Shown: piece by piece, positions 17,224-25,508 of the stretch
How positions within the stretch are numbered: position 1 is the stretch's first letter
Layout: the number at the start of each line of letters is the position of its first letter
DNA from: Caldilineaceae bacterium
Lineage (GTDB): Bacteria > Chloroflexota > Anaerolineae > Caldilineales > Caldilineaceae
Assembly: GCA_026645575.1 (NCBI GenBank)
Contig: JAPKMW010000046.1
Coordinates: 11,952-75,951, forward strand
Direction of reading: 5' to 3'
DNA length: 64,000 bases
Made by a program: the position numbers and the translations under genes
The notes under the pieces: generated by a model
The model's input: only the letters and a program-made list of their open reading frames with translations
What the model was told of the DNA's origin: nothing
Databases searched by the model: none

Positions 17224-18077
17224 TAAAAAAGCGTCATCTGCGCCGGCGGCGTACTCCCGGCTGTCACCGGCGGCCAAAGGGGCAAGGGGATATGGTGCGC
17301 CAACCGCTCCTGCAAGCGGCGCAGGCTGGCCGGGGAATGGCCTTCGTAGGGATTGTGCATATAGCCATAAATATCCAAGCCCGTCTGTTGCAGTTGCGCA
17401 AGGCGAACAGACCACTGGTCAAGCTGCGCATCACGCGGCGCCACCAGCGCATTGTTGCCCTTCGGGCCATCTTTGTCGTCACCGATCCAGCGTATTAGGG
17501 CAAAGGGGGGCGTCTTGCCTTGTTCTACCAACGACCACCAGAAATCAAACGCGTCGATGGTCTCCACCCGATCCACCAAGACATAGGCCAAACCGCGTTC
17601 GGCTAGGTAAGCCGCAAAGGCCGGCGTCATCAAATCTGGCGCCCGCACTTCTACTCCGATGCGCAGACCACTCATTTCCCCGGCCAGCCAGTCGAGATAG
17701 GTCGCCAATCGCCGCCCATAGATCTGCCGGGTAAAGTCCGGGGGAAATTGGAGGAGCGCCGGCGCGGCTGCTGGTCCCAATGACCGAAGGACATCAAGAA
17801 AGACCAGTGTATCCTGGGTGCAATCCTCCAGCCGCTTCTCATGGGTGATGGCGCGGGGAAATTTTAGACAAAAGGTGAAGCCGGGCGGAACACTCTCGAT
17901 CCAGTTGAGCAAGGTTGCCGGACGTGGTAGTCCATAAAAGGTTGTATTGACCTCAACTGAGTTGAAGTGGCCGGCATAGTAGGTGAGATAGTTGGGGCGT
18001 GTCAGCCCAGCCGGGAAAAAGACGCCCCGCCATTCCTCAAATTGCCAGGATGACGTGCCAAGGTTAATTGATGACAT
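17223..18077 (-). CDS. DUF72 family protein
   Basis: 284 residues. Diagnostic segments are 'LGTSSWQFEEWRGVFFP' at the N-terminus, 'YYAGHFNSVEVNTTFYGLP', 'FCLKFPRAITHEKRL' and the C-terminal 'GYMHNPYEGHSPASLRRLQERL'. DUF72 proteins are TIM-barrel proteins of unproven function. It is read divergently from the first ammonium transporter gene. Start codon is ATG 18077; no good Shine-Dalgarno is visible. Confidence 0.9.
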   Translation of the reverse strand: MSSINLGTSSWQFEEWRGVFFPAGLTRPNYLTYYAGHFNSVEVNTTFYGLPRPATLLNWIESVPPGFTFCLKFPRAITHEKRLEDCTQDTLVFLDVLRSLGPAAAPALLQFPPDFTRQIYGRRLATYLDWLAGEMSGLRIGVEVRAPDLMTPAFAAYLAERGLAYVLVDRVETIDAFDFWWSLVEQGKTPPFALIRWIGDDKDGPKGNNALVAPRDAQLDQWSVRLAQLQQTGLDIYGYMHNPYEGHSPASLRRLQERLAHHIPLPLWPPVTAGSTPPAQMTLF

Positions 18078-18128
18078 AGAATGAATTTACTATTTGTTCA
18101 AAGCATCATAGGATACACAATTGATTAT

Positions 18129-18143
18129 TGTGCAATTTGCACA
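18129..18143. promoter_or_regulatory. 15-bp palindromic site upstream of amt copy 1
   Basis: TGTGCAA-T-TTGCACA, a perfect dyad 231 bp before the chosen start of the first ammonium transporter gene. A near-copy (13 of 15 bases to its reverse complement) occurs at 19841-19855, at a similar distance from the second transporter gene. Possibly a nitrogen-regulator site. Confidence 0.5.
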
Positions 18144-18374
18144 TAGGCAGTTGGCCCGGAAGCTGATAGACTGATCTTCGTGCCAGCCTCACCGAGGCTT
18201 TCAAAAATCAACTATCCAAAATAAGCATTACTATTGTTACAAACCAACTCTGCCTTGTCAAAGTATGGTCTGACTGTATGCAACTTTGCCGCGTTCGTTG
18301 TTGGCTTAGGGCTGCTCTGTTCGGCGCCATCTGCTTTGGGCATGGCAACACCATCGGTATGGGAGGAAAAACAG

Positions 18375-19610
18375 ATGGAAGCTACGATTAATTCGGGAGA
18401 CACCGCGTGGGTGTTGATCTCGACAGCGCTTGTCACCATGATGACGCCAGCTCTGGCCTTTTTCTATGGCGGGATGGTGCGACGGAAGAACATTTTGTCA
18501 ACGCTGAACTTAAGTTTGATTACCATGGGCTTGATTAGCTTGCAATGGGTCTTGTTCGGCTTTAGCCTGGCCTTTGGTCCTTCCATGGGCGGCTTTATTG
18601 GCGGTCTCGACTATTTGGGCTTTGCCGGTGTCGGCGTTAACCCCAGTGACACCTACGGCACAACGCTGCCCTTTATTGCCTTTGCTGCCTATCAAATGAC
18701 CTTTGCCGTCATTACACCAGCCCTGATCACTGGCTCTTTTGTCGAGCGCGTACGCTTTAAGACCTATATTGTCTTTGCCTTGCTCTGGTCGACGTTGGTC
18801 TATGCCCCGGTTGCGCACTGGGTCTGGGCGGCGGGTGGCTTCTTCTTCGACATGGGCGCCTTGGACTTTGCCGGCGGTACGGTAGTGCATATCACAGCCG
18901 GCTTTGCGGCGCTGGCCTTTGCTCTGGCGATCCGTGCCCGCCACGGCTACGGTGAAGAGAACATGGAGCCGCACAACATTCCCTTCACTGTCTTGGGCGC
19001 TGGTCTGCTCTGGGTTGGTTGGTTTGGCTTTAATGGTGGTAGTGCGTTGGCCGCAAATGGCTTGGCCGTGACGGCCCTGTTAAACACCAACACCGCCGCC
19101 GCTGCCGCCGCTGTTGTCTGGATGATTCTTGCCTGGCGCGACCAAAAGCCCAGCGTTCTCGGTATTGCCACCGGTGCTGTCGTCGGTCTGGTTGCCATTA
19201 CACCGGCGGCCGGTTTTGTCACCCCAATGGCTGCGATTGTGATCGGCGCCATCGGCGCTCCGGTCAGCTACTACTCGATCAAATTTATCAAGAGCCGCAA
19301 GCTTGATGAATCGCTTGATGTCTGGGGTTGTCACGGTATGGCTGGTGTCTGGGGCGCGTTGGCAACGGGCATCTTTGCCAGCCCGGAGATCAACTCCCTG
19401 GGTACGGGGCTGCTTTATGGCAATCCGGGACAGTTTGTCACCCAGTTGCTCACCGTGATTGTGGCTGCCGGCTTCTCCTTCATCGTCACCTTTGTCCTTG
19501 CCCGTGTGCTGGATGTGGTCTTTGGCCTGAGCGTCTCGCCGGAAGAGGAACAAATGGGCCTGGATGTAAGCGAACATGGTGAACGGGCCTATGGCTTGGA
19601 AGCTGTGTAA
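18375..19610 (+). CDS. amt: Ammonium transporter, copy 1
   Basis: 411 residues from ATG 18375. I chose this start because GGGAGG lies 8 bases upstream. The open frame continues back to TTG 18234, which would add 47 residues with a signal-like hydrophobic stretch, so a longer form is possible. Multiple membrane helices; transport-pore histidines appear in 'GGTVVHITAGFAALAFALAIRARHG' and 'LDVWGCHGMAGVWGALATGIFA'. The C-terminus ends 'EEEQMGLDVSEHGERAYG', the regulated tail of Amt/Rh proteins that contacts PII. Imports NH4+/NH3. No glnB gene is in the window. Confidence 0.93.
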   Translation: MEATINSGDTAWVLISTALVTMMTPALAFFYGGMVRRKNILSTLNLSLITMGLISLQWVLFGFSLAFGPSMGGFIGGLDYLGFAGVGVNPSDTYGTTLPFIAFAAYQMTFAVITPALITGSFVERVRFKTYIVFALLWSTLVYAPVAHWVWAAGGFFFDMGALDFAGGTVVHITAGFAALAFALAIRARHGYGEENMEPHNIPFTVLGAGLLWVGWFGFNGGSALAANGLAVTALLNTNTAAAAAAVVWMILAWRDQKPSVLGIATGAVVGLVAITPAAGFVTPMAAIVIGAIGAPVSYYSIKFIKSRKLDESLDVWGCHGMAGVWGALATGIFASPEINSLGTGLLYGNPGQFVTQLLTVIVAAGFSFIVTFVLARVLDVVFGLSVSPEEEQMGLDVSEHGERAYGLEAV

Positions 19611-19657
19611 AGGGTCGTTGGTCGGTTAATTGTGATACGCTGATTCAGGTAACTTTT

Positions 19658-19713
19658 CCTGGGCCTGTTGCTAGGGCGCATCGCCTCCTGGCAATAGGCC
19701 CAGGATGTTTTTT
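19658..19713 (+). terminator. Rho-independent terminator after amt copy 1
   Basis: Stem TCCTGGGCCTGTTGC (19658-19672) pairs with GCAATAGGCCCAGGA (19691-19705, one G-T pair), followed by TGTTTTTT. The rest of the gap 19713-20076 contains the shared palindromic site and a TCCGTGA-core repeat. Confidence 0.8.
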
Positions 19714-19840
19714 GGACTTATCCTGCTACTTACTCTTCTTTTTTCTTTCTCTTTTGAATACTTTGCATAAAGACTTTCGCTTGCTTTACACCATTTGAGC
19801 AGAGAATTAGACGGATTATTAAACAATAAACCTGAATTTT

Positions 19841-19855
19841 TGTGCAAATTGTATA
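19841..19855. promoter_or_regulatory. 15-bp palindromic site upstream of amt copy 2
   Basis: TGTGCAAATTGTATA, matching the reverse complement of the 18129 site at 13 of 15 positions. It is 221 bp before the second transporter start. Confidence 0.5.
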
Positions 19856-19884
19856 TTGTTCTGCACCGGTAATGCCAGTATGCT
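19856..19884 (+). promoter_or_regulatory. Possible sigma70 promoter for amt copy 2
   Basis: TTGTTC (19856-19861), a 17-bp spacer and TATGCT (19879-19884) lie directly after the shared palindromic site. The arrangement suggests the site could control it. Match to consensus is moderate. Confidence 0.4.
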
Positions 19885-19992
19885 TGGCAAGTAAGCGCTT
19901 TATCTCTATGCAATAGTCGATATAGCCGATAGCGCTTTCATTGTGCTGAATCGTTTTTATCAACCACGAAAACAGAGTAGACCGTAACGCCC

Positions 19993-20042
19993 GCTCTCCG
20001 CCAGTCCGTGACTGGCGCCGATCAGGGACCGGCTTGAGGGCG
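19993..20042. repeat. TCCGTGA-core repeat, copy 3 (one good arm)
   Basis: The left arm is GCTC-TCC-GCCAG-TCCGTGA-CTGGC (19993-20016). The right side (about 20023-20042, AGGGACCGGCTTGAGGGC) is degenerate. It lies just upstream of the second transporter gene. Confidence 0.75.
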
Positions 20043-20076
20043 TTGTGGCCTACTGAAACAGGAAGGAAGGATTGAC

Positions 20077-21390
20077 ATGCTGTCAAAAGTTTTGCGAGCT
20101 GTACCACTGGCCGTGGTTCTCAGTCTCGTGGCTGTACGCGCCTATGCGCAGGATGAAATCTCGACCAGCGAGATTGCCTATGCCCTGGATAACATGATGC
20201 TCTTTATCTCGGCGGTGTTGGTGCTTTTTATGCAGGCCGGTTTTGCACTGGTGGAGGTAGGCTTTAACTCCTCGAAGAACGCCGTCAACATTATGTTTAA
20301 GAACTTTATTGATGTGAGTTTGGGCGTGATCATCTTCTGGCTGGTTGGCTATAGTCTTATGTATGGCGACCCGCTCTTTGGTGGCTGGTTGGGCTGGGGA
20401 GGCTTGGGCGCCAGTCAGACTGCGCCCGATGCCGTTAGCGCCGGGGTGCTACATCCCCAGACAGACTGGCTCTTCCAGGTTGCCTTTGCTGCCACTGCCG
20501 CCACCATCGTTTCAGGCGCCGTGGCCGGTCGTATGAAGTTTCAAGCTTACCTGGTTTATACAGTCTTCATTACGGCTCTCGTCTATCCGATTAGCGGCTA
20601 TTGGAAATGGGGCGGCGGCTGGTTAAATGAACTGGGCTTTCATGACTTTGCCGGTTCACTGGTCGTCCATTCAGTCGGCGGCTTTGCCGGCTTAGCCGGC
20701 GCTATGTTGCTGGGGCCGCGCATTGGGCGCTTTACCAAAAGTGGCGAAAACACTCTGCCGCCGCACAACTATACACTAGCAACGCTGGGCGTCTTTATTC
20801 TTTGGATTGGCTGGTACGGTTTTAATCCGGGTAGTCAACTGGCCTTTGTCGGCTCGGCCAACACGGATGCAGTGGTCTTGATTGCGGTGAACACCACACT
20901 GGCTGCCGGCGCCGGCGCTGTCGCCGCCATGATTCTTTCGTGGATAATGATGGGTCGCGCTGACTTGAGCTTTACCCTCAATGGCGCGTTGGCTGGTCTA
21001 GTCGGCATTACGGCCAATTGCGACGCCGTGACCAATGGCGAATCGATGCTGATTGGTGTCGTTGCTGGTGTTCTCGTTGTCCTGGCAACCCAGTTGTTGG
21101 AACGTTTGAAGATCGATGACCCTGTAGGCGCCTGGCCGGTACATGGCGTCTGTGGCATCTGGGGTGGGATTGCGGCCGGCATCTTTGGCGGCAAACCGTT
21201 GGTGGCGCAGATCGTCGGCTCACTGGCGATTCCGATCTGGGCCTTTGTCACCTGTTTTATTCTCTTCTCCATTCTCAAGGCGATCAACGTTTGGCGGGTG
21301 GCGCCGGAAGAGGAGATGGAAGGGTTAGATCGCTCAGAACATGGCGTTTCAGCCTATGATGCATTACCTAGTTTCGGGGCGGCTGACTAA
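20077..21390 (+). CDS. amt: Ammonium transporter, copy 2
   Basis: 437 residues with GGAAGGAAGG before ATG 20077. A signal peptide is clear ('RAVPLAVVLSLVAVRAYAQ'), then 11 or so helices. Pore histidines lie in 'FAGSLVVHSVGGFAGLAGAM' and 'VGAWPVHGVCGIWGGIAAG'. The C-terminus ends 'EEEMEGLDRSEHGVSAYD', close to the tail of copy 1. It differs from copy 1 in the N-terminal half, so the two are old paralogs and not a recent duplication. Likely transports ammonium under the same nitrogen control. Confidence 0.93.
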   Translation: MLSKVLRAVPLAVVLSLVAVRAYAQDEISTSEIAYALDNMMLFISAVLVLFMQAGFALVEVGFNSSKNAVNIMFKNFIDVSLGVIIFWLVGYSLMYGDPLFGGWLGWGGLGASQTAPDAVSAGVLHPQTDWLFQVAFAATAATIVSGAVAGRMKFQAYLVYTVFITALVYPISGYWKWGGGWLNELGFHDFAGSLVVHSVGGFAGLAGAMLLGPRIGRFTKSGENTLPPHNYTLATLGVFILWIGWYGFNPGSQLAFVGSANTDAVVLIAVNTTLAAGAGAVAAMILSWIMMGRADLSFTLNGALAGLVGITANCDAVTNGESMLIGVVAGVLVVLATQLLERLKIDDPVGAWPVHGVCGIWGGIAAGIFGGKPLVAQIVGSLAIPIWAFVTCFILFSILKAINVWRVAPEEEMEGLDRSEHGVSAYDALPSFGAAD

Positions 21391-21425
21391 CAGCGATTGA
21401 CATTTTCGCATTAGCCAGTGATATA

Positions 21426-21451
21426 CTTGCCAGATTGCCAACATCTGGCAA
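21426..21451. terminator. Possible hairpin terminator after amt copy 2
   Basis: CTTGCCAGAT (21426-21435) and its exact complement ATCTGGCAAG (21442-21451). No clear T-run follows, so termination is uncertain. Confidence 0.45.
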
Positions 21452-21548
21452 GAGGGCAAAACGTACCGGGGCAGTAAATTTTCGACTGACCACCTCTCGG
21501 CGGTCTTTTAGCCGGTTGCCTTGCCTAAATCCTAATTCATTGAACATC

Positions 21549-21628
21549 GGACTTACGCAACACCAGACCTTTCAGGTTTCCGAAACCTGAAAGGTCTTTC
21601 TGGCTGCGAAGCCATCTTGCATAAGTCC
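21549..21628. repeat. 80-bp TIR element, copy 2
   Basis: Ends GGACTTACGCAA (21549-21560) and TTGCATAAGTCC (21617-21628) are inverted with one mismatch. Inside is a perfect 16-bp stem, AGACCTTTCAGGTTTC (21565-21580), complement at 21582-21597, then a small GGCT/AGCC hairpin. It lies before the LysE gene. Confidence 0.85.
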
Positions 21629-21646
21629 TAAGATCAGGGGAGTTTT

Positions 21647-22324
21647 ATGCTTACCCTCTTTGTTAGTGCTGTGTTGCTCGGTTTGATTTTCAATGCTGCG
21701 CCTGGTGCTGTGTTTGCCGAGACCATTCGGCAAGGCGTCAGAGGGGGCTTTCGACCGGCGCTGGCCGTCCAGTTGGGTTCACTTGTCGGCGATGCGCTTT
21801 GGGCGATCCTGGGCCTGGCCGGGATTGGGTTGCTGCTCCAACTGGATTTTTTGCGGCTCCCCGTAGGCTTGGCCGGTGTGGGGTATCTTTTTTGGTTGGC
21901 CTGGGAAGCATGGGGCGAAGCGAGTAAGGAGTTTGCGGTTGCCCATCAGTCTATCACCAACCATCACAACCAGGCATTGCGTTCCGGTGTTCTGCTCTCC
22001 GTGACCAATCCGCAAAATGTTGCGTACTGGGCGGCGTTGGGCAGTGCCTTGGGCGCCGTTGGGGTTGTCGAACCAACCGCGGCCCATTACTTTATCTTCT
22101 TTTGCGGTTTTATGGTCTCCTCCCTGTTATGGTCTTTCCTTTGTGCCGGCCTGGTGGCGCAGCTTTTTGGCAAAGCCGGTGTGCGTTGGGCCAGGTTGAC
22201 CTATCGCGCCTGTACCATCGCCTTTTTGTTGCTGGCACTTTCATCGCTACGCAATTTGTGGAATACCCACCTTGCGCTACAAGGAGACGTGACACCGAGT
22301 ACAGTTCAAGAGCGCACCCCCTAA
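21647..22324 (+). CDS. LysE/RhtB family exporter
   Basis: 225 residues with AGGGGAG before ATG 21647. Six or so hydrophobic segments; the N-terminal 'AVLLGLIFNAAPGAVFAETIRQGVRGGFRPALAVQLGSLVGD' matches the LysE/RhtB signature. The family exports amino acids or small metabolites across the inner membrane. A second conserved block reads 'LLSVTNPQNVAYWAALGSAL'. Its substrate cannot be told from sequence. Confidence 0.87.
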   Translation: MLTLFVSAVLLGLIFNAAPGAVFAETIRQGVRGGFRPALAVQLGSLVGDALWAILGLAGIGLLLQLDFLRLPVGLAGVGYLFWLAWEAWGEASKEFAVAHQSITNHHNQALRSGVLLSVTNPQNVAYWAALGSALGAVGVVEPTAAHYFIFFCGFMVSSLLWSFLCAGLVAQLFGKAGVRWARLTYRACTIAFLLLALSSLRNLWNTHLALQGDVTPSTVQERTP

Positions 22325-22412
22325 CGCATCTTTTGATCACTAGTGTGAAGAAACACCGAACTCAGATGAAGACGGGCTGTCATTCTTTTAAAATTTTCAA
22401 CCATCATTAATC

Positions 22413-22441
22413 TTGACCAAGCCCGCTCTATATGTTATACT
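22413..22441 (+). promoter_or_regulatory. Strong sigma70-type promoter upstream of a short leader
   Basis: TTGACC (22413-22418), a 17-bp spacer and TATACT (22436-22441). A start about 22448 would give a transcript of about 75 nt ending at the terminator at 22521. Confidence 0.6.
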
Positions 22442-22447
22442 AATTTA

Positions 22448-22521
22448 GTTGTGCTGTACGTGATCACCGTTTTACAACACACAACTTTGTGTGGTTGCCC
22501 GACCAACTGGGTCGGGTTTTT
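22448..22521 (+). ncRNA. Candidate small RNA or attenuator leader before the helicase
   Basis: Between the promoter and the terminator I see a hairpin with CACACA/TGTGTG around an ACTT loop, then the terminator stem. No start codon with a ribosome-binding site is visible. It could be an independent sRNA, or a leader whose read-through feeds the DEAD-box helicase gene 150 bp downstream. I know of no family with this exact pattern. Confidence 0.4.
22498..22521 (+). terminator. Rho-independent terminator
   Basis: CCCGACC (22498-22504), loop AACT, complement GGGTCGGG, then TTTTTT (22516-22521). Strong stem and T-run. Confidence 0.85.
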
Positions 22522-22593
22522 TGTTGCAACAGGCTGGCTCATACGGTGGACGAGTCGAGGCTGTTGAGCAACAACAGGGACTAAGAACACCGT

Positions 22594-22646
22594 CCAATAC
22601 TTGCTAAAGAACAAGTAATCATTACTTGTTCTTTAGCAAGTATTGG
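22594..22646. repeat. AATACTT-ended perfect palindrome, copy 2
   Basis: Perfect 26-bp arms (22594-22619 and 22621-22646) around a single C. Ends read CCAATACTT/AAGTATTGG; the interior GCTAAAGAACAAG is unlike the other copies. Only 24 bp separate it from the helicase start. Confidence 0.9.
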
Positions 22647-22670
22647 GCAACTAGTATGAGCAGGAGCTTC

Positions 22671-24338
22671 ATGAATACTGAATTTTCGCAATTGGGCTTG
22701 CACCCACAATTGGTGCAAGCCGTGACTGAGCTTGGCTACACGGCGCCGACGCCGATCCAAGCCGATGTGATCCCGATGCTGTTGGCCGGCCATGATGTCA
22801 TTGGTCAGGCGCAAACCGGCACGGGGAAGACGGCAGCCTTTGCGCTGCCCATTTTACAGAACTTGAACCCGGAAGCGGCGGGCGTACAGAGTTTGATCCT
22901 GGCGCCGACGCGTGAACTGGCGCTTCAAGTTTCTCAGGCTTTTGAACAATATGGCCGTCACCTCAATGTCAAGGTGTTGGCTGTCTACGGCGGTCAAGCC
23001 TATGACCGCCAGATTCGCAATTTGCGTCGGGGCGTTGATATTGTGGTCGGCACACCCGGTCGTCTGTTGGATCTGATGGATCGCAAGGTGTTGGATCTCA
23101 GCCTGGTGCGCACCCTGGTTCTCGACGAAGCCGACGAAATGTTGAGCATGGGCTTTATTGAGGACATTGAAACCATCCTCAAGGCAACGCCGGAAACGCG
23201 CCAGACCGCGCTCTTCTCGGCCACCCTGCCGCCGGCGATTCGCAATCTGGCCGGCAGCTATATGCGTGACCCTCAGTCGGTGACGGTGCAGCGTAAGCAG
23301 ATGACCGTCTCGTCGATTGAGCAGCGCTACTACCTGATCAATGAGTCGGATAAACTGAACGCGTTGACCCGTCTCTTTGAAATGGAAGCAATTACCAGCT
23401 CGATCATTTTTGTGCGCACTCGCATCAGCGCCGGTGATCTGGCGAATGAATTGAATAGCCGTGGTTTCCCCGCCGAAGCCCTGCATGGCGACCTGAGCCA
23501 GGAAGCGCGCGAACAGGTCTTAAACCGTTTCCGCCAGAATCAGATCAAGGTGCTGGTGGCGACCGACGTGGCCGCCCGCGGTCTCGACATTGACGACATT
23601 TCCCATGTCTTCAACTTCGACCTGCCGCTCGACCCGGAAGTTTACGTCCATCGCATTGGCCGCACCGGTCGCGCCGGCAAGAGTGGGTTGGCGATTTCGT
23701 TGGTGACGCCGGCGGAACAATGGCGTCTGCGCAAGATCGAAGCCTTTACCCGGCAACCCATTGTGCGCGCACCGCTGCCGACCATCGAAGAGATTCAGGC
23801 GCGCCGCGAAGCTGAGTTGTTGGAGAAGATGACCGTCTGGTTGCGCCGTGGCCGCTTTACCCGTGAACGGGAAATGGTGGCAAGTTTGGTGGAGGCCGGC
23901 AACGATCCGCTGGAAATTGCCGCTGCTGCGCTCAAGCTAGCACGCGCCGACGAAAAACAGCGTCCCATTCCCCAGGTAAGCGAGGTGCGGGAAGTACGCG
24001 ACACCCGCAATCGCCGCGAACCCCGTCGCACCGTTGACCATGCCAACGCTGGTCGCACTCACCGCCAGGGGACAGGGCGCAAGCCGGGACAAGCATCGCA
24101 TGAAAATGGCATGGTGCGCCTCCTGCTCGATGCCGGCAAGGCACAGGGCATTCGCCCCAACGATGTCGTCGGCTCGATTGCCTATCACGCCGACATCCCC
24201 GGTCATAGCATCGGCGCGATCCACATTCAGGATCAACACACCTTGGTTGATGTGCCGGAAGAGTTCGTGGCGCAGGTCTTAGCCAAGGCCAACGCCTACC
24301 GTATCCGCCAACATCGGATTAAGGTGGAGCGGGCGTAA
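22671..24338 (+). CDS. deaD: DEAD-box RNA helicase with DbpA-type RNA-binding domain
   Basis: 555 residues. ATG 22671 was chosen because AGGAG is just upstream; earlier starts fall inside a palindrome. Helicase motifs: Q-motif 'GYTAPTPIQ', Walker A 'AQTGTGKT', 'DEAD' (near residue 155), 'FSATLPP', 'ATDVAARGLD' and 'HRIGRTGRAG'. A basic linker (residues about 440-480) leads to a C-terminal DbpA/CsdA-type RNA-binding domain ('MVRLLLDAGKAQGIRPNDVV'). It unwinds RNA in ribosome assembly or cold adaptation. An upstream candidate leader could regulate it. Confidence 0.92.
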   Translation: MNTEFSQLGLHPQLVQAVTELGYTAPTPIQADVIPMLLAGHDVIGQAQTGTGKTAAFALPILQNLNPEAAGVQSLILAPTRELALQVSQAFEQYGRHLNVKVLAVYGGQAYDRQIRNLRRGVDIVVGTPGRLLDLMDRKVLDLSLVRTLVLDEADEMLSMGFIEDIETILKATPETRQTALFSATLPPAIRNLAGSYMRDPQSVTVQRKQMTVSSIEQRYYLINESDKLNALTRLFEMEAITSSIIFVRTRISAGDLANELNSRGFPAEALHGDLSQEAREQVLNRFRQNQIKVLVATDVAARGLDIDDISHVFNFDLPLDPEVYVHRIGRTGRAGKSGLAISLVTPAEQWRLRKIEAFTRQPIVRAPLPTIEEIQARREAELLEKMTVWLRRGRFTREREMVASLVEAGNDPLEIAAAALKLARADEKQRPIPQVSEVREVRDTRNRREPRRTVDHANAGRTHRQGTGRKPGQASHENGMVRLLLDAGKAQGIRPNDVVGSIAYHADIPGHSIGAIHIQDQHTLVDVPEEFVAQVLAKANAYRIRQHRIKVERA

Positions 24339-24397
24339 GGCACTACAGCAGATGTAGGTGGGATCGGATTTTTGTCGAGCCGAGACGGCTTAGGTAT

Positions 24398-24455
24398 GAA
24401 CAACAACGAATTGGGGGAGGAGCCAATTGGCTCCTCCCCCAATTCGTTGTTGTTC
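24398..24455. repeat. 58-bp perfect palindrome without loop
   Basis: Arms of 29 bp (24398-24426 and 24427-24455) are exactly complementary and meet at AA/TT. The left arm contains GAATTGGGGGAGGAGCC. It lies between the convergent helicase and ABC permease genes. It could act as a terminator in both directions, but no T-run is adjacent. Confidence 0.93.
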
Positions 24456-24537
24456 TGGTGGATAACTAAACGTCCACCTGTCACCACCTCAAAATCCGTT
24501 TCTACCCAAATCCATTGTAGTATCCCCTGTAGGGTCC

Positions 24538-25452
24538 CTACTCCAACCGCCCTCGCAACTTCGGATCAAGATAATCCCGCAAGGCATCACCAATCAGATT
24601 AAAGGCCAGCACCGTCAAGCTGATGGTCACGCCGGGGAAGACCACCAACCACCACTTTGGGCGAAACTGATCGGCCAGAATGCCGCCTAGCATATTGCCC
24701 CAACTGGGCGTTGGTTGGGGAATGCCCAGCCCCAGAAAACTTAAGGCCGCTTCGGCAAAGATGGCGCTACCCAGGGAGGCGCTAAAGATCACCAGTGCCG
24801 GCGCAATACACTGGGGCGCAATGTGCCGAAGCATAATGCGAAATCCGGGTACGCCGATGGAACGCGCCGCCTCAACATAGGCCATCTCTTTCACCGTCAA
24901 CACCACGGCGCGGATCACCCGGACCGTGCCGGCAATGCCCAGAATCGTAATGGCCAAGATCACCGTACCCAGCCCGCCACCCAGCGCCGCCAGCAGCAGC
25001 ATCGACAAAATAATACCAGGAAAGGCCAACAGCACATCAACAATGCGTTGGCTAACCAGATCAAAAGTGCCACCGATATAACCCGTTAGAATTCCCCAGG
25101 CAACACCGATCACTTTGCTGATAACAGTCGAGACGCCGGCCACAAACAACGATAAGCGTGCGCCATAGATCAACCGGCTGAGTACATCGCGCCCCAAGTT
25201 ATCTGTCCCTAGCCAATGGGCTGCCGACGGCGGGTGACGGAGCGCACGAAAATCGGCCTCCAATGGAAAATAGGGCGCCACTTGATCGGCAAAGAGCGCG
25301 GCCAGCGTCAACAGCAATAACACCACGCCAGCCAACGCGCCAATCGGCGACGTTTTGGTAAAGCGTCGCAGTTTCGCCAACAGACCTTCTGTTTTCTCCA
25401 TCTGTGTGACAACCGCTTTCGGCGTCAGTGCAACTGTACCGGATGTACTCAT
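24538..25452 (-). CDS. dppC: ABC transporter permease, DppC/OppC type
   Basis: 304 residues with the DppC signature: an N-terminal helix after a charged tail ('SPIGALAGVVLLLLTLAALFADQVAP'), 'GTDNLGRDVLSRLIYGARLSL', and the permease EAA loop 'EAARSIGVPGFRIMLRHIAPQ'. Ends 'LTVLAFNLIGDALRDYLDPKLRG'. It forms the channel with DppB for peptide or nickel-type substrates. It is the last gene of a three-gene unit (binding protein, dppB, dppC) with no ATPase gene nearby. Confidence 0.92.
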   Translation of the reverse strand: MSTSGTVALTPKAVVTQMEKTEGLLAKLRRFTKTSPIGALAGVVLLLLTLAALFADQVAPYFPLEADFRALRHPPSAAHWLGTDNLGRDVLSRLIYGARLSLFVAGVSTVISKVIGVAWGILTGYIGGTFDLVSQRIVDVLLAFPGIILSMLLLAALGGGLGTVILAITILGIAGTVRVIRAVVLTVKEMAYVEAARSIGVPGFRIMLRHIAPQCIAPALVIFSASLGSAIFAEAALSFLGLGIPQPTPSWGNMLGGILADQFRPKWWLVVFPGVTISLTVLAFNLIGDALRDYLDPKLRGRLE

Positions 25453-25508
25453 AAGCTTTGCATAATTCCTACTACTGTTTTGTCAACAAAGTCTCGATCG
25501 ATTAACGC

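Noticed and set aside
18234..18374. Longer ammonium transporter with signal peptide starting at TTG 18234
   Set aside because: No ribosome-binding site at TTG 18234, whereas GGGAGG precedes ATG 18375. The upstream codons do look signal-like, so the choice remains open.
22448..22521. tRNA or tmRNA fragment
   Set aside because: No T-loop or acceptor pairing; the hairpins fit a short terminated transcript instead.
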